In this document: positions 52,829-61,389 of the stretch, in pieces
Position numbering within the stretch: the first letter of the stretch is position 1
Layout: every line of letters starts with the position of its first letter
From: Pseudonocardia sp.
Lineage (GTDB): Bacteria; Actinomycetota; Actinomycetes; Mycobacteriales; Pseudonocardiaceae
DNA: 64,000 bases
NCBI RefSeq assembly: GCF_029263155.1
Contig: NZ_JAJCYB010000075.1
Location: 28,247-92,246, forward strand
Direction of reading: 5' to 3'
Program-made: the position numbers and the translations under genes
Notes under the pieces: model-generated
The model's database searches: none
Told to the model about the DNA's origin: nothing
The model's input: the letters and a program-made list of their open reading frames with translations, nothing else

Positions 52829-54148
52829 CTAGACCAGGGTCTTCGACCCGGCCACGTCGGACATCTCCTTGTCGCGGGTCTCGCGCAGGCCCAGCGTGCA
52901 GCCCACGCTGATCAGGCAGAGCAGGGCGAGGAACACGCCGAACGCGTAACCGCCGAACGCCGCGGCGATCGCGGCCGCGATCAGCGGCGGGATGGCCCCA
53001 CCGACGATGCCGGCGACGTTGTAGGCGAGCCCGGCCGCGGTGTAGCGGTACCGGGTGTTGTACAGCTCCGGCAGGAACGCGCCCACCGGGCCGTAGGCGA
53101 CACCGGCGATGAACAGCGTGACGCACACCCCGATCGCGAACGCGAACGGCGTGCCGATGTCCAGGATCGGGAACAGCACCAGCGCCCACGCCACCGCCAC
53201 GACGTTCGCGATGGTGATCGTGCGGCGGCGCCCGACCCGGTCGGAGTAGGCGGCACCGACGCCGACCGCCACGGCGAACACGACGCCGCCGAGGATGCCG
53301 ATGGAGAGCACCGTGGTGCGCTCGAGACCCAGCGTGGCGGTGCCGTAGCTGGTCAGGTAGGAGACCGCCATGTAGAAGAACGCGAAGACCATCACCATCA
53401 CGCCGGAGCCCAGCAGGATCTCCCGCGGCTGCGTCTTGAACGCCTCGCCGAAGGGCACCGTGGAGGTGCCGCCCTTGGCGACCTCGCCCTTGAAGACCGG
53501 CGTCTCGTCGATCTTCAGGCGGACGTAGAGCCCGACGGCGACGAGCAGGGCGCTCGCGATGAACGGGATGCGCCAGCCGTAGGCGACGAACGCCTCGTCG
53601 CTCATCAGCAGGGCGGTGGCCAGGAACGTGGCGCTGGCCAGCGAGAACGCGATGGCCGGGCCGAACTGCGGGAACATCGCGTAGAAGCCGCGTTTGGCCT
53701 TCGGGGCGTTCTCGGCGGCCAGCAGCGTGGCACCCGCCCACTCGCCGCCGACGGCGAGGCCCTGGATGACCCGCAGGATCACCACCAGGATGGGGGCCGC
53801 CACGCCGATCTGGTCGGCCGTGGGCATAAAGCCGATGAGCACGGTCGCGGTGCCCATCACCAGCAGCGTGGTGACCAGCGTGCCCTTGCGGCCGATCCGG
53901 TCGCCGAAGTGGCCGAACAGGATCGAGCCGAACGGGCGGGCCACGAAGGCGACGCCGAGGGTCGCGAACGCCGCGACGGTGGCGGCGGCCGAGCCCAGCG
54001 CGGGGAAGAAGATGTCCCCGAACACGAGCGCGGCCGCGGTACCGTAGATCAGGAAGTCGTAGAACTCGATCGTGGTGCCGGTGCCGCTCGCGATCGCGAT
54101 CCGGCGCATGGTGTTCTTCGACGTACCGACGTCGGGTGAGGCGGTCAT
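52829..54148 (-). CDS. MHS-family (metabolite:H+ symporter) MFS transporter
   Basis: 439 residues, 12 predicted helices. The N-terminal IASGTGTTIEFYDFLIYGTA and the loop GHFGDRIGRKGTLVTTLL are MHS signatures, as is RVIQGLAVGGEWAGATLLAAENAP. Relatives (ProP, KgtP, ShiA, PcaT) import organic acids or aromatics with protons. The neighbours suggest an acid that is then activated by a CoA ligase, but the substrate is unknown. Start ATG 54148; single gene, with the LuxR gene 63 bp upstream on the same strand. Confidence 0.9.
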   Translation of the reverse strand: MTASPDVGTSKNTMRRIAIASGTGTTIEFYDFLIYGTAAALVFGDIFFPALGSAAATVAAFATLGVAFVARPFGSILFGHFGDRIGRKGTLVTTLLVMGTATVLIGFMPTADQIGVAAPILVVILRVIQGLAVGGEWAGATLLAAENAPKAKRGFYAMFPQFGPAIAFSLASATFLATALLMSDEAFVAYGWRIPFIASALLVAVGLYVRLKIDETPVFKGEVAKGGTSTVPFGEAFKTQPREILLGSGVMVMVFAFFYMAVSYLTSYGTATLGLERTTVLSIGILGGVVFAVAVGVGAAYSDRVGRRRTITIANVVAVAWALVLFPILDIGTPFAFAIGVCVTLFIAGVAYGPVGAFLPELYNTRYRYTAAGLAYNVAGIVGGAIPPLIAAAIAAAFGGYAFGVFLALLCLISVGCTLGLRETRDKEMSDVAGSKTLV

Positions 54149-54210
54149 GGCGCGGGAGCGTAAGTCACTCCGATGAGTCGCGGCACACCCGAAATAGGGT
54201 GAACCCGCGA

Positions 54211-55011
54211 CTACGGGATCAGCCCGGCCCGCTGGGCGCAGACGACGGCCTCGACCCGGTTGTGGCTGCCCAGCTTGCCCATCGCGGACTTGAGGTAGGA
54301 CTTCACCGTCTCCACCTGCAGCGCCAGCCGGGCGGCCACGTCGGCGTTGCTGCACCCGACCGCCACCAGTGCCAGCACGTCGACCTCGCGCGGGGTGAGC
54401 CGCGCCCGCGGGGTCCCCGGCCGCGGTGGCCGGCCGTCGGCCAGCCGGGCGCAGACGCCCAGCAGCCGTTCGCGCGCGGCCGGGTCGGCGGCGGCGGCGA
54501 TGGCGCGCAGCTCGGCGTGCAGCTCGCGCACCTGGGCGTGGTCGAGCCGCGCCGAGCCCGGGGTGGCGGGGGGCTCGGGCGGCCGCTCCGCCGAGCGCAC
54601 GATCGACACCGCTGCGTCGGTGAACCGCTCGCCGAACCGGAGCGTGCGGCGAGCCGCGCCGTACACGACGCCGCGGACCTCGTTGCCGACCCGGAACGGC
54701 ACGGCGAGGACCGCGCGCAGGCCCTCCTGGCTCACCGCGCCGTCGAACTGGTGGGTGATGTGGCGGGCCCGGACGTAGTCGACCACCGAGACCGGGCGGC
54801 GCAGCGCCACGCACCTCCCACCGACGCCGTAGCCGATGGGACTCACGAGCCCGTTCAGCGAGCCGGCCCGGGCGCCGCGCATCTCGCCGAGGGTGAACGA
54901 GGTGCGGCTGTCGTCGATGCGCGCGGCGAATGCGACGTCGATGCCGTCGAGCCGGCGGATGTCGTCCACGGCACGCACGATCGGGTCGGCCGCGGGGCTG
55001 GCGTGCGACAC
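54211..55011 (-). CDS. GAF-LuxR regulator
   Basis: 266 residues: an N-terminal GAF-like domain (about 8-135, with SLNGLVSPIGYGVGGRCVALRRPVSVVDYV and GLRAVLAVPFRVGNEVRGVVYGA) and a C-terminal LuxR helix-turn-helix (LTPREVDVLALVAVGCSNADVAARLALQVETVKSYLKSAM in parts). This layout is common among regulators of carboxylic-acid or aromatic uptake and ligase genes. GTG 55011 follows gagagga. It may control the MHS transporter downstream. Confidence 0.85.
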   Translation of the reverse strand: MSHASPAADPIVRAVDDIRRLDGIDVAFAARIDDSRTSFTLGEMRGARAGSLNGLVSPIGYGVGGRCVALRRPVSVVDYVRARHITHQFDGAVSQEGLRAVLAVPFRVGNEVRGVVYGAARRTLRFGERFTDAAVSIVRSAERPPEPPATPGSARLDHAQVRELHAELRAIAAAADPAARERLLGVCARLADGRPPRPGTPRARLTPREVDVLALVAVGCSNADVAARLALQVETVKSYLKSAMGKLGSHNRVEAVVCAQRAGLIP

Positions 55012-55174
55012 GGGCGCTCCTCTCGGGGCGACGGCGGCGTCGGTCCCCGCGGTGCCGGCGGTCGAGCGAAGCGGCCCGACCGGGCAGCACCTCTCGAAAT
55101 TCTAACGGTCACTCGATCCACCGTGCATCCCGGCTCTAGGGTGGGCTCGTCGGCAGCGGTGGAAGGGGCGTGCG

Positions 55175-55816
55175 GTGACCGGGACCCGAGGGGTGGGTGA
55201 TCAGCCCGGCGGCCTGCAGGAGGCGCCGTCGCGCGTGGCGCGCAAGCGGGCCGAGCGGGTGGCCCGGGTCGAGCGCACCGCGGCGAGGGTGTTCGCCGAG
55301 CGTGGCTACGAGGGCGCCAACCTGGAGGACATCGCCGCCCAGCTCGACCTGCGCGGGCCCAGCCTCTACCACTACTTCTCCTCGAAGGAGGAGCTGTTCC
55401 TGCGCTGCGTGCGCGGCTCCGCGGACGAGGTGATCACGCGGCTGGAAGCGGTGGCCGCCGCGGAGGCGGATCCCGTCGAGCGGCTGCGGCTGCTGTTCCG
55501 CGAGCAGGTGCTCATCGAGGTGCGGGACTACCCGGACTTCCTGCCGCTGTTCGTCACGATCCGGCTGCCCGCGGCCGACCTGCGGGAGCGACTGCTGGAG
55601 CTGCGCCGGGAGCACGAGGCGGTGTTCCAGCGCGCCGCCGAGCAGGTCCGGGAGGCCCTCGGCGGCGACCGGGCGAGCGCGTCACTGTCGCTGCGCGTGG
55701 CGTTCGGGGCTCTTGCGCACGTGCCGGACTGGTACGACCCGGGCGGTCCGATGGGGGTCGAGGAGCTCGCCGAGCGGATGGCTGCCACGCTGATCGGGCC
55801 CTTCCTGCGGTCCTGA
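55175..55816 (+). CDS. TetR-family regulator
   Basis: 213 residues with a standard helix-turn-helix (RVARVERTAARVFAERGYEG, LEDIAAQLDLRGPSLYHYFSSKEELF) after a 22-residue low-complexity N-terminus. The ligand domain has no motif I can assign. It precedes the acyl-CoA ligase by 63 bp and may control it. A TAGGGT -10 candidate lies at 55137-55142. GTG 55175 is supported by ggaagggg. Confidence 0.85.
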   Translation: MTGTRGVGDQPGGLQEAPSRVARKRAERVARVERTAARVFAERGYEGANLEDIAAQLDLRGPSLYHYFSSKEELFLRCVRGSADEVITRLEAVAAAEADPVERLRLLFREQVLIEVRDYPDFLPLFVTIRLPAADLRERLLELRREHEAVFQRAAEQVREALGGDRASASLSLRVAFGALAHVPDWYDPGGPMGVEELAERMAATLIGPFLRS

Positions 55817-55879
55817 CCACCCGCTGTCCACCCCGTTCGAGGGTGGCAGGCGCTGTGACGGCGACCATAGCGTTGGCGG

Positions 55880-57421
55880 ATGGATGTCCCCAGCCTGATG
55901 CGCCAGTCCGTGCAGTTCCATCGCGATCGCGTGGCGGTCGTGACCGAGGACCGCAGCTTGACCTACCGGCAGGCGTGGGACCGTGGCGTGCGGCTCGCCA
56001 ACGGGCTGCGCGCGCTCGGCGTCGAGCCCGGCGACCGGGTGGCGAGCGTCGAGGACAACAACCTCGGTGCCGCCGACCTGTTCATCGGGGCCGCCATCGC
56101 CGGTGCGGTCCGCGTGCCGCTGTACGCGCGCAACGCGCGGCGCTCGCACCGCGAGATGGTCGAGCAGACCCAGGCCAAGGTGGTGCTGACCGATCCCGCC
56201 TACGCCGACAGCGTCGCCGGGCTGTCCGACGAGCTGCCCGACGTGACGGCCGTGCTGGTGCGCGACGACGGCTACGAGGACTGGCTCGCCGCGCAGTCCG
56301 ACGTGGACCCGCAGCTGCCGGTCGACCCCGACGCCTGGTACATCATCCGGCACTCCGCGGGCACCACCGGGCGGTCCAAGGGCGTCGGCTACACCCAGCA
56401 CGACTGGCTGGTGAACTGCCGCAACTGGTACTACCGGCTGCCCAACCTGACCCTCGACAGCGTCGTCGGCCATGCGGGCCCGATCTCGCACGCCTCGGGC
56501 TACCTGTTCCTGCCCGCGTGGCTGCACGGCAGCACGAACCTGCTGTTCGGAGCGTTCGACGTGCACAAGGTCCTCGACCTCGTGCAGCGCCACCGCGTCA
56601 CGCACATGTTCGCGCCGCCGTCGATGGTCTCCGCGCTCGCGGCCGAGCCGACCGCGCGCGACGGTGACTGGTCGGCGCTGCAGTGCATGCTCGTCGGCGG
56701 CGCCCCGATCACCGACGCCACCGCGAACGCGGGCCGTGACGTCTTCGGCCACGTGCTCTACCAGGTGTTCGGACAGACCGAGGCGGTCCCGCTCACGATC
56801 ATGACTCCGGACGAGTGGTTCTCCGACGTGCCCGGTTCCACGCCCATGCGCGCCGCCGGGCGGGTGCTGCCGTTCGCGCGGATCGAGATCCGCGACACCG
56901 CGTCGGGCGAGGTCCTCCCGCTGGGCTCGGAGGGCGAGATCTACGCGCAGGTCGAGGCCCAGATGCGTGGGTTCTGGGGCGACGACGAGCTCACGAAGAC
57001 CCGGTTGATCGACGGGTGGATCCGCACCGCCGACATCGGCCGGGTCGACGAGAACGGCTACCTCTACGTGCTCGACCGCGCCGACGACATGATCGTCTCC
57101 GGGGGCTTCAACATCTGGCCGGCCGAGCTGGAGACGGTGATCGCCGACCATCCCGGCGTCGTGGAGGTGGCGGTGTTCGGTATCCCGCACGAGCGCTGGG
57201 GGGAGACCCCGATGGCGGTGTGCCGGCTGGAGGACGGGGCCTCGGTCACGGCCGAGGAGGTCGTCGAGCTGGTGAAGGTCCGGCTCGGGTCCTACCGGAA
57301 GCCGGGGCGGGTCGAGTTCACCCGCGACCCGTTGCCCAAGAGCGTGGTCGGCAAGCTGCAGCGCAAGGTCCTGCGCGAGCCGCACTGGGCCGGTCACGAG
57401 CGCCGCGTCGGCGGGGGCTGA
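55880..57421 (+). CDS. Acyl-CoA synthetase (AMP-forming, FadD-like)
   Basis: 513 residues. The P-loop region is written HSAGTTGRSKGV (classic TSGTTGxPKGV) and further motifs are YQVFGQTEAVPLT, DGWIRTADIGRVDENGYLYVLDRADDMIVSGGFNIWPAELE and the late lysine in LPKSVVGKLQRKVL. It activates a carboxylic acid by adenylation and CoA transfer; substrate unknown. Unusually the loop has His-Ser-Ala in place of Tyr-Thr-Ser. ATG 55880 lies six bases after TAGCGT, suggesting leaderless transcription. Convergent with the iron-sulfur subunit gene. Confidence 0.9.
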   Translation: MDVPSLMRQSVQFHRDRVAVVTEDRSLTYRQAWDRGVRLANGLRALGVEPGDRVASVEDNNLGAADLFIGAAIAGAVRVPLYARNARRSHREMVEQTQAKVVLTDPAYADSVAGLSDELPDVTAVLVRDDGYEDWLAAQSDVDPQLPVDPDAWYIIRHSAGTTGRSKGVGYTQHDWLVNCRNWYYRLPNLTLDSVVGHAGPISHASGYLFLPAWLHGSTNLLFGAFDVHKVLDLVQRHRVTHMFAPPSMVSALAAEPTARDGDWSALQCMLVGGAPITDATANAGRDVFGHVLYQVFGQTEAVPLTIMTPDEWFSDVPGSTPMRAAGRVLPFARIEIRDTASGEVLPLGSEGEIYAQVEAQMRGFWGDDELTKTRLIDGWIRTADIGRVDENGYLYVLDRADDMIVSGGFNIWPAELETVIADHPGVVEVAVFGIPHERWGETPMAVCRLEDGASVTAEEVVELVKVRLGSYRKPGRVEFTRDPLPKSVVGKLQRKVLREPHWAGHERRVGGG

Positions 57422-57427
57422 ACGCGA

Positions 57428-57470
57428 GAGGGGTCGGCCACCGAGCCCGTCACCCGGTGGCCGACCCCTC
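57428..57470. terminator. Bidirectional terminator between ligase and IorA-like genes
   Basis: A perfect 16-bp stem (57428-57443 with 57455-57470) with an 11-base loop separates the converging genes. Confidence 0.8.
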
Positions 57471-57491
57471 GACCCCTTCCCAGAGGGGCTT

Positions 57492-57956
57492 CTACATCCG
57501 GGCCGCCGCCGCCTTGATGGCCTCCCGGATGCGGAAGTACGAGCCGCACCGGCACATGTTCTCGATCGCGTCGATGTCCTCGTCGCTGGGCTTGCCGCCG
57601 GTCCGGGCGATCAGGTCGACCGCCTCCATGATCTGACCGGGCTGGCAGAAGCCGCACTGCGCGACGTCCCGGTTGATCCACTCCTCCTGGACCGGGTGCA
57701 GGTCGGCACCGACACTGTCGGCCAGCCCCTCGATCGTGGTGACCTCCTGGCCCTGCACGTCCGACATCGGGGTGACGCAGGGGCGGAACGCCTTGCCGTT
57801 GAGGTGGCTGGTGCACGCCTTGCAGACGTCCACCCCGCAGCCGTACTTGGGACCGGTGACGCCGAGCTTGTCGCGCAGCACGTAGAGCAGCTCCACGTCG
57901 TCGGTCACGTCCACGCTGACGGGTTCGCCGTTGAGCACGAAGTCGTAGTTGGGCAT
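57492..57956 (-). CDS. (2Fe-2S) subunit of a molybdenum hydroxylase (IorA-like)
   Basis: 154 residues: plant-type ferredoxin cluster C-x4-C-x2-C-x11-C in YGCGVDVCKACTSHLNGKAFRPC broken at residue 37-60, then the helical domain with the second cluster, CGFCQPGQIM and NMCRCGSY. Such subunits pass electrons from the Mo active site. KAC replaces the more usual GAC at the third cysteine. It is the partner of the large subunit encoded 15 bp upstream. No signal peptide: it would be exported together with the Tat-bearing large subunit. Confidence 0.93.
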   Translation of the reverse strand: MPNYDFVLNGEPVSVDVTDDVELLYVLRDKLGVTGPKYGCGVDVCKACTSHLNGKAFRPCVTPMSDVQGQEVTTIEGLADSVGADLHPVQEEWINRDVAQCGFCQPGQIMEAVDLIARTGGKPSDEDIDAIENMCRCGSYFRIREAIKAAAARM

Positions 57957-57971
57957 GTCTGTTCAGTCCCC

Positions 57972-60266
57972 TCAGGCGTCGTTGTGGTTGATCGGGAAGT
58001 CGCGGACCTTGGTGCCGGTGGCGCGGGCGTAGGCGTTCGCGACCGCGGCGATCGAGCCGGCCACGGCGTGCTCGCCGATGCCGCCGATCGGACGGCCGTC
58101 GTCGGGGAAGACGTGGATCTCGACGTTGTTCGGGTAGGTCTTCTGCTTGGTGTACTTGAAGTCGCTGTAGCTCTTCTCGCGCACCGCGCCGTTGTCGATG
58201 TGCAGGCTGGCCCGCAGGGTCTGCGAGATCCCGTCGGCCAGGCCGCCGAGCATCTGCGCCTCGATGCCCATCGGGTTGATCGGGAAGCCGGTCGAGGTGG
58301 CCCCGTACGCGGCGGTGATCACCGGCTCGTCGCCGTTGCAGTCGATCTCCACCAGCCACGCGTTGTGCGAGCGGTACTCGAAGTAGTACCCGAAGCCCTG
58401 AGCGGTGCCCGGCGCCATGTCGCGGCCCCAGTTGCCCATCTCGGCGACCTTCTCGATGACCTTGCGCCCGGTCTCCTCCTTGACGAGCTCCTTGCGCAGC
58501 TCGACCGGGTCCTTGCCCATGACCTCGGCCGCCTCGTCGATGAGGACCTCCAGGGGCGGGCCCGCCGTCGGGGAGTACACCTGGCGCATCGCCGCGGTGT
58601 GGTGGTTGAGGTCGACCTCGTTGATCGTCTCGACGATCGCCCCGAGGTTGTACGGCGCGTGCACCGTGAACCGGAACACGGCCTCGGCGAAGCCGGCCTG
58701 GCCGGGCAGGTTGACCGCGCCCTGGGCGGTGAGGATCTCGCCGAGCCCGTGCGACAGGTCGCAGTAGACGTTGGTCATCCGCTGCTCGTAGGCCGCGATC
58801 GAATCGCCCAGCATGGTGAGCCGGAGCTTCTGCAGGCGCGCGCCGCGCTTGCGGCCGTGCTTGGTGTCGTCGCCGCGGCTGTACATGAACTTGACCGGGC
58901 GGCCGAACGCCTTCGACGACACTGCCGCCTCCAGCGCGGCGTCCGGGAACAGCCGGGAACCGAACGACCCGCCGGCCCGGATGACGTGCACGGTGACCTT
59001 GTCGACCGGCAGGCCCACCGCCTTGGCGATGAACTGCTGGGCGAGGATCGGCACCTTCGTGGCGACCCAGATCTCCGCGCTGTCCTCGCGGACGTCGGCG
59101 ATCGCGGTCTGGGTCTCCATCGGCGCGTGCGCGCAGGTGGCGAACGTGAACTCGCCCTCGACGGTCTGCGCACCAAGCGCCGGCACCAGCAGCGGGAGGG
59201 CCTCGCGGCGCAGGCGGTCGAAGATCTCGGGGTCGGAGACCCCGTCGCTCGGCCCGGGGGTCCACGTCGCCTTCATCTTCTCGACGGCCTTGAGCGCCTG
59301 GCCGAACGTCTCGGCCATGATCGCGATGCCGGAGTTGTAGGACCCCTGGCCCCCGTCGACCGGCCACTCGATGTTCTCCAGCGACGTGATCGGCTCGACG
59401 CCGATCACGCCGGGCATCGCGAGCACCTCGGAGGCGTCGAAGTCGGTGAAGCTGCCCAGGATCTGCGGCGGGCGGGCCCACACGACCGGCATCGCGCCCT
59501 CGACCGGGATGTCGAGCGTGTACTGGAACTTGCCGGTGCAGATGTCGCGCGCCTGGATCTGGGGCATCGGCGTGCCGACGACATTGAGCTCGGCCGAGGT
59601 CTTGACCGGGACGTCCTCGAGCGGCAGGTCCAGCTGGGCCGCGACGGAGCTGAGGTCACCGAAGGCGATCTCGCGGCCCTCGTTGTCGACCGCGTAGCCG
59701 TCGAGGGTGCGGATGGTGCCCGGCGGGACGTCGAGCATGTTGGCCGCGGCCTTGATCAGCTGGCCCCGGGCGAGTGCGGCCAGCGCGCGGACCGGCGGGA
59801 CCATCGCGCGCATCGTGCACGAACCGCCGGTGAGCATGTTGAACAGCAGCTCGGGGCGCGCGTCGGACATCGGCACCTCGACGTTCTCGAACGGAACGTC
59901 CATCTCGTCCGCGATGACCATCGCCATCGCCGTCGTGATGCCGGTGCCCACGTCGGTGCGGGGGAGCTCGAAGCGGACGTGGCCGTTCTCCAGCACCTCG
60001 AGGCGCATGAGGTTGAACGTCGGCTTGTAGGACGCGATCAGGATGTCGCCGAGGTCCTGGAAGTCGATCGGGTGCGGGCCGCTGGGGATCGGCTGCGCGC
60101 TCGCGCTCGAACCCGACAGGGTCTCGAGGCCGGCGTAGGTGGCGATGGTGAGGGTCGCGCCGCTGATCAGGTAGGTCAGGAACTTGCGCCGGTCGACCTC
60201 GATCGACGTGACGGCGCGGTGGCGACCGGGACGGTCACCGGGTGGCGCTTGCGTGGGGCTGGCCAT
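57972..60266 (-). CDS. Molybdopterin-binding large subunit of an IorB-like hydroxylase
   Basis: 764 residues of the xanthine dehydrogenase-like family that uses molybdopterin cytosine dinucleotide, as in isoquinoline 1-oxidoreductase beta. A Tat-type signal begins VDRRKFLTYLISGATLTIATY (about 26-46). Mo-site motifs include RAGGSFGSRLFPDAALEAA, HAPMETQTAIADV, and the C-terminal catalytic Glu in PIGGIGEHAVAGSIAAVANA. It hydroxylates an N-heterocycle or aldehyde in the cell envelope. ATG 60266 follows ggaagga; a longer frame from 60353 lacks a site. Confidence 0.9.
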   Translation of the reverse strand: MASPTQAPPGDRPGRHRAVTSIEVDRRKFLTYLISGATLTIATYAGLETLSGSSASAQPIPSGPHPIDFQDLGDILIASYKPTFNLMRLEVLENGHVRFELPRTDVGTGITTAMAMVIADEMDVPFENVEVPMSDARPELLFNMLTGGSCTMRAMVPPVRALAALARGQLIKAAANMLDVPPGTIRTLDGYAVDNEGREIAFGDLSSVAAQLDLPLEDVPVKTSAELNVVGTPMPQIQARDICTGKFQYTLDIPVEGAMPVVWARPPQILGSFTDFDASEVLAMPGVIGVEPITSLENIEWPVDGGQGSYNSGIAIMAETFGQALKAVEKMKATWTPGPSDGVSDPEIFDRLRREALPLLVPALGAQTVEGEFTFATCAHAPMETQTAIADVREDSAEIWVATKVPILAQQFIAKAVGLPVDKVTVHVIRAGGSFGSRLFPDAALEAAVSSKAFGRPVKFMYSRGDDTKHGRKRGARLQKLRLTMLGDSIAAYEQRMTNVYCDLSHGLGEILTAQGAVNLPGQAGFAEAVFRFTVHAPYNLGAIVETINEVDLNHHTAAMRQVYSPTAGPPLEVLIDEAAEVMGKDPVELRKELVKEETGRKVIEKVAEMGNWGRDMAPGTAQGFGYYFEYRSHNAWLVEIDCNGDEPVITAAYGATSTGFPINPMGIEAQMLGGLADGISQTLRASLHIDNGAVREKSYSDFKYTKQKTYPNNVEIHVFPDDGRPIGGIGEHAVAGSIAAVANAYARATGTKVRDFPINHNDA

Positions 60267-61389
60267 CTTCGGTCCTTCCACAGAACTGCGGGGTCGGCGG
60301 CGTTGGCAGGACGGCTCGACACCGGGGAGCGGCATCACGGGATCTCGCGACATCGGGGTTCGCTACGGATCGGCGCGTGTGGCGCGCATCACCGCGGCTG
60401 GCGTAGGGGTAACGACACGTGACGGAAGGCGGTACGCCGCGGTTCACTCCGCATGTGCGGTTTGTGGGGACGCCGTCGGGCGCGCACCGGAGAAATGGCT
60501 GGAAGCGGTGGGGAAAAGCCGACCATCGGTCGATCGCCCTTTCCGCAGTTCACGCCTTCTTCATGTGCGGGATGGAGATCAAAAGGGCGCGTCCCCGCAG
60601 GTCAAAGCCGACCTGCGGTCGAATCCGACCAACCGCGAGTCGGGTGCCTTCACGATTCACCCGACCGAGTGGTAGATCCGAAGAAGCGGATAAATCGGCC
60701 CGATCGGTCGGTCCCGTCACCGAGATTCGGCCGGCGACCCGTCCACGGACCACTGCGCCATGTGGCGTACCGGGTCGTGGTTCGACAGCGGCGCGTACTC
60801 GTGGCGCGGCTCGGCCACGCGAGCACTCGGCTCGGTACGGAGCGATGCACGAATCCGGCTACACGGACCGGCCGTCGACGCTTTCCCGCAGAACCTGTTT
60901 CCCGGAGTCACGGCCTCGGCCTGCCCGCCCGCCCAGCGGATCGACCCGGTTGTTCGTCGCCTTGCGCTGGTCGGTCGCGGTGGAGGAGTCCCGAGCCCGC
61001 CGGATCAGCTGCCTCGGAGGGTGCCGCGGGGTTCGATGGCGCGTGGCCGGCTCCCGCTGCGTCGACGCGCTGGTGAGGGGCCCGCGCGGGGCACGCAAGA
61101 CGGTGCGAGTTGTGCCCGGACCACCCCCGAACGGGGTAATTTCCGTCCGGTGCATCACTTCCGCAGATGCGGATGAAGATGACGAAGATCTCAGCACCTG
61201 ATGGTAAGTGTCCCCTTAGAAGTGCAGGTCGAGCTCCATCCTCGCGCTCTGTCATAGCCCGAACGGCGGCACCTCGACTCCGCCGCATGCGTATCGCTGC
61301 CGCCCTGGGCTTCGTTACCTGCTCAAGAGTCTCGAACCGGGTTCGCTCCCCCCTGCGCCCGGCCGGGAACCGTTAAAGAGAGGACGACG
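60267..61389. other. Intergenic region between divergent IorAB-like operons
   Basis: 1,123 bp without a protein I can support; the open frames through it have biased, low-information composition and no homology I recognise. Perfect small inverted repeats occur at about 60598-60617 (GCAGGTC/GACCTGC) and near 61335 (cgaaccgggttcg). It should contain both promoters, but no clear -10/-35 pair was found. Confidence 0.5.

Noticed and set aside
60419..61201. 260-codon frame in the gap between the Mo-hydroxylase operons
   Set aside because: Arg/Ser/Pro-rich, no recognisable fold, no ribosome site and competing frames of similar length.
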